Origin: Arbacia lixula
Taxonomy: Eukaryota; Echinodermata; Echinoidea; Arbacioida; Arbaciidae
Assembly: GCA_963669155.1 (NCBI GenBank)
Contig: OZ022589.1
Coordinates: forward strand, 4,970,723-5,034,722
Length of the DNA: 64,000 nucleotides
Reading direction: 5' to 3'
Notes under the pieces: generated by a model
Seen by the model: the letters and a program-made list of their open reading frames with translations, nothing else
The model's database searches: none
Told to the model about the DNA's origin: nothing
Shown: positions 55,752 through 64,000 of the stretch, piece by piece
How the letters are laid out: each line of letters begins with the position of its first letter
How positions within the stretch are numbered: position 1 is the first letter of the stretch
Position numbers and translations under genes: made by a program

Positions 55752-55792
55752 CAATATTGCTAATGCCTTGTTTCGTTTCTTTTTCACTTTTT

Positions 55793-57010
55793 ATGCCTCC
55801 GCCACAAAGTGGCCGGAGGCATTATGTTTTCGGGTTGTCCGTCCGTCCGTCCCGAATCCATTTAGGCAATATCTTGAGAACCGCTAACCAGATTTGCTTC
55901 AAACTTGGTACATGTGTGTATTGCATGAAACCAATGAAGTGTGTAAAATATGGGTCAATTCTGATTGAGGTCAAAGGTCAAAGGTCAATGAACTTTGTGA
56001 AAAATTGCCCAAAATTGACCTTTTTCACATTAAAGCCAAATCCAAGGATCCAATTCTCATGAAACATGGTACAATGATGGTTTACTACTCGGGAATAAAC
56101 TGGTGACATTTTTTATTAAATTCCTTAAAGTTCAGAGGTCAAAGGTCAATGAACTTTGCCAAAATTGGCTTTAAAACTGCCCCAAGCTTTATATTTTCCT
56201 AATAAATCCAAATCCAAGGATGCAATTTTTATGGAACATCTTACATAGATAAATCACTTCTTGGGAATAGACTGGTGACATTTGTGATAAAATTCCTGAA
56301 AGTTCAGAGGTCAAAGGTCAATGAACTTCGCCAAAATTGGTTAAAAACTGCCCCAAACTTCATATTTTTCGCCATAAAACCAAATTCAAAAATGCAATTC
56401 TCATGAAACATGGTACTAAGATGGATCACTACTTGAGAATAGACTGGTGACATTTTTGGTGAAATTCCTGGAAGGCCAGAGGTCAAAGATCAATGAACTT
56501 TGCCAAAATTTAGTTTAAAAATTGTCCCCAAAGTAATATTTTTCGAAATAAACCAAGATCCAAATGTGCAAAACCAACCAAACATGGTGCAAAGATGGAT
56601 CGCTACTTTGGGGTAGACTGATGATATTTTTGGTGAAAATTCTCAAAGGTCAGAGGTCAAATGTTAATGAACTTTGCCAAAATTGGCTAAAATTGTGCCA
56701 AATTTAACATTTTTCATGCAAAACTAATGGTTCAATTTGAACCAAACATGTTACAGAGATGTGTCACTTCATGGAGGTAGACTGGTGAAAGTGTGGGTAA
56801 AATTTCTGAAAGGTCAAAGGTCAATGAACTTTACCCCAAAATTGGCTGATTTTAAACAAACTTAATACAAGGATGGCTTTAGACGGACTAATTAGATTGG
56901 AAGTCAAAGGTCAATGAACATTGCCAAACTTGGCCAAGCATGGAATATATTTTCATTTTCAGGTTTTCTGAGAATAAATCTAAATAGAGCTAGCAAAGAG
57001 GCGGAGGCAT
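55793..57010 (+). mobile_element. TIR element with ATGCCTCCGCC ends
   Basis: Begins atgcctccgccacaaagtgg and ends gaggcggaggcat. The interior contains a gtccgtccgtcc stretch and diverged ~165-bp units with aggtcaaaggtcaatgaact. Non-coding. These repeated units carry several DR1-type sites. Confidence 0.8.
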
Positions 57011-57055
57011 ATTTATCGACTGCGCGGCAGTCGAATTGCTCTAGTTTCCTCTTTA

Positions 57056-57942
57056 CAGTCCGGCCTTGATTATACGACCATCGATTTACCGGCCATCTCT
57101 GTTAACCGGACACCGACTCACTAATTTTTTTTTAATGTTTTTTTTTTATGTTTTCAGTGCCAAAATCACTGCAGATAAACACACATGCTACCACGATCAT
57201 GCGAATACACAAATGGGACATTCTGTCAAATCAGTGTGATCGAGATTATAGAGATTAGTTACCACTGGATTTATGACACCTTTCTCAGCAGGGTTATCAT
57301 AGATACGGACAGCTGTTGAGTCAACACGCATTGAGTAGCGATGTCACAACACAGTAAAACTCACGCTGGTCAAAATTTGTATCTGCCACTGTACCACCAA
57401 CGCATTAGAATCCATTCTTTTCGGATCCATCGGGACACCAAAACTATTTTGACAAACACATTTAACATGAATACATCACCTTTCACATCATCAGCATTAT
57501 TTTACGGTTGAATGAAATTTTATCAATAATTTGGGGGGTTTTTTTTGGACATCGTTTTGATCAGTCAACGACTCTCGCCTATCCGCCATGTTGGATCTCG
57601 CGATATTCGAACGAAGAGGGCACCAACATACGGCCATGTTAAAATCAAATGATGAATGCATAGTGAATGTTTTTGTGATGGAGTCAAGTGCAGTCTGATT
57701 GCCATGATTGTAGCTAAGTAAGATCATATTTTGTTAAAATTTTGTAGTAATTTATGTTGCTGTTCTGTGTATTTTGAGGAAGATAATCATAATGCTGGTT
57801 AATTGGTAATATGTAACACATGTATATGCCTACAATAACATACTAGAAAGTGCCTATTTTAACATATCTCTCTTATCCGGCCATATCAATATTCCGGACG
57901 GCCGCCGGGCCCCGACGTGACCGGATAATCGAGGTTGAACTG
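57056..57942. mobile_element. pogo/Tigger-like non-autonomous transposon
   Basis: Inverted ends CAGTCCGGCCTTGATTATAC and CAGTTCAACCTCGATTATCC (the latter on the minus strand), flanked by TA at 57054-57055 and 57943-57944. Sub-terminal ccggaca and tccgg words recur. No transposase ORF in 887 bp. Confidence 0.75.
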
Positions 57943-57944
57943 TA

Positions 57945-59149
57945 TTTCTTTATTTTTATGTTCAGCATTCCCAGAGTGTTGTGTATTGTGTTTTTCATGC
58001 CTTCCTCTTTCAATGTGTCTCTTTATTCTCCCTCTCCTTTTTCTTCTTCTCATGTTAAGTTTTTTTTTTTTCCTTTTCCACCATCCCTTTCTCTATACCC
58101 TCTCCCTCTCCCTTGCATTCTCCTTTCCTGTTTATGAACATCAGCTATCACTAAAAATGCAATTTTATGATTTATATGCTTTCTGTTTGAAAGATGTTAA
58201 TACCAGATTTAACCAAATACTACTTACATGTTGTTTTTGCAATGTACTTGTACTTGAGTTCCAAAAGAATTGTATTAGACACAATTTTGAATAACATACA
58301 TATGAATGTTGTGTAGAAAATTATATCAAGTGGATGGTGCAGTGTGTTTGTAAGTATGATTTATCATGTGTTTTATATAATTAAAATCATAATATTATTA
58401 TGAAGTGGAATCAGCATATATTCAAGGGGTGCTATAAGACTAAAAGGCAGTGTATCCGTTTTGCCAAATTTGTGTAAAATATTACGTGAATCACATGAAA
58501 AAGTATGAAGCACCATGTCAAAGTATCTGAAGAAATACACTGTTTTTTGTCATGCATTTGAATTTTACTTATCACCTCTCTTTTGTTCGCAATAATTGTT
58601 AGTGTATTTTTGTATCAGTCTGACCATTTTAAAGTGCAAATCATCTTGGAATCTTACACATTCCAATGAATGAATTGTGACTACATATGATTGTATTCAG
58701 AAAAATCTCAGGGATGAATATAACTATTTATGACCATGTACATGTGTAGTTTTAAATCTGTGAATTTATTTGTGGAGTTAGTCTGTTAACCTGTTTCTCA
58801 CTTTTGTATTTTCGGGCTTTGTGAACCCTGGTCCAGGTGTCAAAATCTGCTAAGGAACTGTTGGAACTCAAGAGGTGTGGCTTAATTTCATCATAGATGG
58901 AATTCAATTTTATTCATAGCCTGTCGTCTGTGGTCCATACAATAGATTATTCTGGTGCTGCTCAGTATCGGAGTGGAAGAAAACCTGCCCACAAATATGT
59001 GAGCTTAGTAACGAAATGGCTTCATGATTTGAGATACTTGATTGACTTTTTAATGATGTGATTAAAATATGAATGTTTTTTGTTTTAACATATGCAGTGA
59101 TCATGATAAATGAATATAGCAACATTTAAACATTTCACATTGATGATAT
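57945..59149. other. Intergenic, nothing recognised
   Basis: AT-rich sequence with a CT-rich stretch (58015-58130). No ORF with a recognisable domain and no clear repeat boundary. Confidence 0.5.
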
Positions 59150-59580
59150 GAAAAGCTTGTTTTCAAAAGGGGTCAGATCCACTTTAGACCATGCTGAGAA
59201 AATCTACTTGTTTTGTTCTCCCATATTGAAATATTCTTATGCGAAACTAAATTGTTATTATATTATACATGTACTACGCTACCATGTGAACATAAAATTG
59301 GGTGTAAAAGAAATCTGCCTGTCTTCATATTTTTAAGATATCTTTTTTACCCAAAATTACCGTTGTGGATTCAGCCCCTTTTGCAAACGAACTGAAATAG
59401 ATTTAACCCCTTTTGAAAAAGAAGTGATTTTTCTTTGCCATTTTTCTTCACTTTTTAATGGGAATTTCAACATTTCTTTGCTATCATCTTATAGAGCTAC
59501 TTCAAATCTATATATTGAGACAAAAAAAATCAAACTTGTTGATAAATGGATCTAACCCCTTTTGCAAATGAGCTCTTGAT
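59150..59580. mobile_element. MITE-like repeat with AAAAGGGGTTAGATCC ends, copy 2
   Basis: Contains inverted ends gcttgttttcaaaaggggtc and gatctaaccccttttgcaaa, plus internal copies near 59370 and 59405. Related to 4790-5110 in the opposite orientation. Confidence 0.6.
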
Positions 59581-60189
59581 ATGTATTTTGCTGAGGCACA
59601 TTTCATATTTTTTTAGCAGGACATTAATCTCAAATATAAGATTAATTGATTAATTTATTCATGTAATTCATGTAAAGTATTCTGGGAAGTATTATCTGAA
59701 TGCCACGGTTGATTAATCCGTACTGTTGAACATAACAATTATGCAGCATTTGTATATTTTGAAGTAGTCTTTAGAGTATATTAAATATCAAAACTATGTT
59801 AAGCGTAGGCCTACTTGTATCATTATGCAGAATGTTTATATTTTCATGATTTATAATAAACAATATAATTGAAATGATATTCAGGTTGTTGGTGTTCTGC
59901 TAATCTATACACAGAGTTTGGCAAACAAGCAGACAATAAAACAATATGCGCCATATTGTTACCTATTGAAACTGACTTGGTCAAAATGGCTCTGGGAATA
60001 ACGATGTAGAGAACGAACGGGAGAGTGCTATCAAAGAGATTGAAGGAGAGAGAGAGAGAGAGAGATTGACGGAGAGACAGAGACAGAGAGAGACATACAT
60101 ACAAACAGGGTGGGGGAGGGGCTCGCTACTGCTGCATATTGTCATTTATAAATATTTGATTATTTCCACCATATGAGAAAGCTGGAATG

Positions 60190-61985
60190 ATTACATATCA
60201 GTTACAAAAATATGCTTTAAGATGTCTTATTCGAAACACAACTTCCTCTTTTCAATGTACACAATAATTATGACCCCCAAGAAATTTGTGGAATTTACCC
60301 TTGAAATAATGCTATCATCATATCTAAGAGTTATGTTACACAATGTAGCGGACTTCGTCGACTGAAATAACATATATTTTGTCTTTTCTACATTTAGTGT
60401 CACATACATTTTTCAGTTCATTGTTCACAATATGATTAAGCTGCTCTTCATCAGAATGTGATACAAACAAATTTATATCATCAGCATATATTACAAAATT
60501 ATATATACAAGGAACATGAGTGGCCCTAAGATACTTCCCTGTGGAACCCCACAATTCAACAACATGGTATTGTTTGTTTGTTTGTATTTATTTCCGAATC
60601 AAAATAAAAATACATACACTGTAGTAAAGAAGCATATGTACAGTATCAGAAACGGAGGATAGCCCAAATTCAGCTGTATTAATGAAATACTGCTGTTCTT
60701 CCTTGGGGTCCTACTTCTTCCTTGGGGTCCGACATATTAGAGTTGACACCTTTAAAAGTAGTGTATTGTTTACGATTATGTAAGTAACTTTTGAACCATT
60801 GTAGTGGTACCCGGGATTCCATAGAGATCAAGTTTGCTCAGTAAGATGTCATGGTCCAATGAATCGAACGCCTTACTCAAATCAATTTACAAAGCAAGAG
60901 GCTTCTCTTTCTTATCTCAGAATGAGGTGATTTTCTCCAGGGCATGCAGCAAAGCAGTACGTGTTGAAAATAAAGGCCTAAACCCAAATTGTTCATTTAT
61001 CAATACATCGTTATCCTTCAAGTACTTATACATTTGTTCATATACGATTCGTTCTAAAATCTTTGATAGAGCTGATAAGAGTGAAATAGGTCGATAATTT
61101 TCAATGAGACTTTCTTCCTTCTTTTTATGCACAGGGACTACATTAGCTCTTTTAAAGCAATCCGGGACAACCCCAGAACAGAGCAAAATGTTAAATATAT
61201 GACAAAGCGGTTTAGAAATACAATAGATAATCTTCTTTAAAAAAATCGCACTAATTCCATCATGACCGCAGGAAGACGTGTTTTTAAGACGTTTAGTGAT
61301 TTCGATGATCTCTGATTCGTTATATAGGGGTAAAGAATATGCTTACAGGTGTTCATGAGTTCAAATAATATTTTAAGTGTTTTGACCCACTTAATTGGAC
61401 TTGTTTTAATATATTTACACCAATATTACAAAAATAGTAGTTAAAGGCGTCAGCTATTTCCTTTTCATCTTCAATTCTCTTCCCAAGTATTTCTATATAA
61501 TTAGGCAGTTTACGAGTTTTGTGTTAACCTAATACTTGATTTATTATCTGCCAAGTCTTATAAATATCATACTTATTTCTCTCTATTAAACTCATGAAAT
61601 ATTTTTGTTTTGAAGAGCGAATAATATCATTTAATTTGTTTCTATAACATTTGTATACTCTTTCATTATTTCCTGACGGATCATGGGTATGTTTCCAATA
61701 TAATCTGTTTTTGTCGATAGATTTCAAAATACCTATAATCCGAGGTTTCCTAACTATTTTTTTGTGTGTATTTTTAAATACACGAGTTGTCTTCCTGTCT
61801 TTATATTCACAATCATCATGAAGTTTTTTGAGCGTGTTCATAAAGAAGGCATGTGATTTGCGTACATCATCGCAATTTGTAACACTTGACCAGTTCACAC
61901 AACATATTTTACGATTCAATTCCCTGTGGTCCACGTTACTATTGAACAATTCGTTGTCATATTGCATTTGAACATCATGCAATTT
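60190..61985 (-). pseudogene. Decayed non-LTR retrotransposon (reverse transcriptase)
   Basis: Reading on the minus strand: a linker region (61524-61982) with YRNKLNDIIRSSKQKYF; RT motifs CFKRANVVPVHKKKE and ENYRPISLLSALSKILE (60917-61186); LSKAFDSLDHDILLSKL (~60785-60890); a YADD box (~60480); and a terminal LNVEKTKYMLF (~60380). Several frameshifts and stops separate the parts and the endonuclease is missing, so the copy is dead. It differs clearly from the intact LINE at 37511. Confidence 0.85.
60576..60762 (-). mobile_element. Short retroposon nested in the decayed LINE
   Basis: A 187-bp insertion bounded by 9-bp duplications GTATTGTTT (60567-60575 and 60763-60771). On the minus strand it ends in an aaacaaacaaac tail, so it looks like a SINE or truncated LINE. 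It splits the RT between the LSKAFD and YADD boxes. Confidence 0.75.
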
Positions 61986-62166
61986 TGCATCAAGTGTTGT
62001 TAATTGAAGTAAAGGGAGATGATCAGACAGGTCAGTAATAATAAGCTGCTAACTATTGAAAACGAGTTGGCCAAACTCTGATTATACTAACGAAATAATG
62101 ATCGCTAGTCTGCACTTTGAGACTGATTCATTTAGACTGATTGGGTGTGACGAGGAGTTGCGCCTG

Positions 62167-62213
62167 TAACCCCCCCCCCCCCACACACACACACACACAC
62201 ACACATACACACA

Positions 62214-62246
<33 letters not shown>

Positions 62247-62460
62247 CATTCGTATATGCGTATATGCCTACACACCGCCCCCCCCCCCCCTGTTGATATA
62301 ACATTATGACTATATATGCCTATATCCCCTCCCGTATTGATATGCCTACAAAAATCCCCTAGCTCCCCCTACATATGCCTACATGTATATCTCCTCCCCC
62401 TATTGATATGCCTATATATTCCTATGCCCATATTCTTATACGCCTCCTCAAATGCAACAT
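62167..62460. repeat. Poly-C, (CA)n and tatgcctac minisatellite
   Basis: A C run, ~60 bp of (CA)n, a second C run, then a degenerate minisatellite of tatgcctacat / cccctattgat words to ~62450. Confidence 0.85.
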
Positions 62461-64000
62461 ATCTCCTCAAACCAACTGATAATAGAAAAATCAGAATAAG
62501 GGTATCCAGGTATATGTCACTTGACCTTGGACTCTGACACGTTAGTCAACTTAACAGAGAATGAGAACAGAAGGGCATGCACTCCGCCGGTCATAAGCCG
62601 TGTCCGCCATACCGGTAATCATAACACGAATGCATATAATGAATGCTACACTGATACGCTGTACGTATATGCATGCTGAAGCAATGCTGTTTTGAGAGGA
62701 AGTTGTATTATCGTAAACAGCTAGCACAGGTGAGTGTTACTCTCTTATTTATTTTTTTTCGTTAAGAGCTTCAGACTTTACTATTATTGTAACTTCCAGA
62801 CAGGTATACTCTAGTTTCCAATGGAATTGGCCAATGAGCTCTGACTATACATCAGATAACTGTTGTCATGGTATTCGTAATAAACTGTATAAGTTAAAAT
62901 CAATTAGTACAAGAATGATTATGCCTATTTCAATCCTCTCGCTGAGACATATTTGTTAGGTCTCCCTCTTTCAGTTGTAATAGCACGTACATGGTTCTAT
63001 CACCGACGTATGTAATTCAAAAGAATCATGTATTACACGGGGAAACGCAGAACAAATATAGCAGATGTTAATACATATTGTATTACGATACACTTTGCAG
63101 AGATACCCGAACAACGTGACCTGTTGCCGGAACATCACAGTCCACATGTACTGACAAGAACCACAGTTAATCTCATAGCAATATTAAAACAAAACTGGCA
63201 AATACATTGGGACTCAAAGAAAATGGGAAAATTCCTTTGTAATTTTGAGGCAAGATTATATACCTAATAACAGCTCTTTATCCTTCACTACTAGTAGAGT
63301 AAAATATGATATCATCTGACGATATTTCCAAGAAAGAACCCACTCCATTCATCATGTCTCATTGTTTTAAGTAACCTACATGTAAAATGCACCTCATCTT
63401 CGTTGTTGTTCATTGTGTGGCCGAAGAGAGTGACTGTGTGTACATGTATGTGGAAATGTGTAGGGGGGGGGGGGGGTTGCACATGCCACCCCACCCCCTC
63501 ATTTTGATTATGATTGGTTCTTTTAGATTATATGATATAACCTTTGTATACCCTCAGTCACTCTCCATAGTTACTTTCTTCTTAGAGTGTTCCCACAAGC
63601 AGCCATATTGGTGGACAAACCAATAAAAACCTGTGCATCAGGCCATGATCACAATAGTGTCCCCCCCCCCCCCCCCCCCCCCCCCCCGCTAAAGGGAATT
63701 ATGGCAGTGTGAATTACCGACCTCTTCTAATACAGACGAAGCATTGAGGCGTGCGCATGTAATAAAAGGTAAAAGGGACTTTACTGATTTATTTGTTAGA
63801 AATCCGGCAAAACCCGGGCCGCGTATTTCGCAATGATTATGATTCTCGCTGATCAAGCTTAACAATACTTCCTTGATCACATGCTGTCACGATACCACCC
63901 GGGGTACGACTCTGCGTCTGTATAGTATCGCATGACCTTGACATTGCATTTTAAGTAGTTGACCTCGTATTTCCCGTCAGGCCTATAGCCCATTACGACT
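62461..64000. other. Intergenic, no gene recognised
   Basis: No convincing exon on either strand. Contains a G run at ~63463-63476 and a C run of ~27 at 63661-63687. Confidence 0.5.

Overview
This is eukaryotic genomic DNA: every gene is split by introns with GT-AG (once GC-AG) borders, exons are 50-240 bp with one 1.2-kb exon, and introns are full of microsatellites, hairpin transposons and LINEs. Base composition, the repeat types (hairpin MITEs, TIR elements with GTCTCGCC or GCCTCCGCC ends, a CR1-like LINE with a 2A-like motif) and clear orthology of all three genes to vertebrate genes suggest a marine invertebrate, most likely a deuterostome such as an echinoderm. The sequence alone does not fix the species.

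Layout. (1) 301-10701, minus strand: an MLLT10/MLLT6 (AF10/AF17) orthologue with ten coding exons in the window; its 3' end lies beyond base 1. It keeps the PHD/extended-PHD module and the octapeptide-leucine zipper that binds DOT1L. (2) 10702-13787: about 3.1 kb between two divergently transcribed genes. (3) 13788-32955, plus strand: a CCDC148 orthologue with 13 coding exons and a predicted 617 aa. (4) 32956-36401: intergenic, with a hAT-like element, a purine-rich block and a hairpin MITE. (5) 36402-54723, plus strand: a peroxisomal carnitine O-octanoyltransferase (CROT) orthologue with 15 exons and a predicted 613 aa, catalytic His327 and a C-terminal SKL peroxisomal signal. An uninterrupted LINE ORF of 1127 codons sits in intron 1. 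(6) 54724-64000: no recognised host gene; two TIR elements, a pogo/Tigger-like element and a decayed LINE interrupted by a short insertion.

The most unusual signal is that exon edges, together with their splice sites, have been tandemly duplicated into neighbouring introns. CCDC148 exon 10 (118 bp) is flanked upstream by 30 copies of a ~61-bp unit, each holding a branch-point-like motif, a TTG tract, a CAG acceptor and the first ~30 bases of the exon. Downstream lie 32 copies of a ~63-bp unit, each holding the last bases of the exon and its GT donor. Older, shorter versions occur at CCDC148 exons 4, 5, 8 and 12 and at the last AF10 exon in the window. This looks like a recurrent process rather than an accident at one locus.

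Other highlights are a 6.8-kb TIR-bounded element without visible transposase in CCDC148 intron 7, which carries a two-level degenerate satellite; the 2A-like motif in the CROT intron 1 LINE; and nine perfect DR1 nuclear-receptor half-site pairs carried by transposons just downstream of CROT.

The three host genes have unrelated roles (chromatin, a coiled-coil protein of poorly known role, peroxisomal fatty-acid metabolism) and no functional link is evident.
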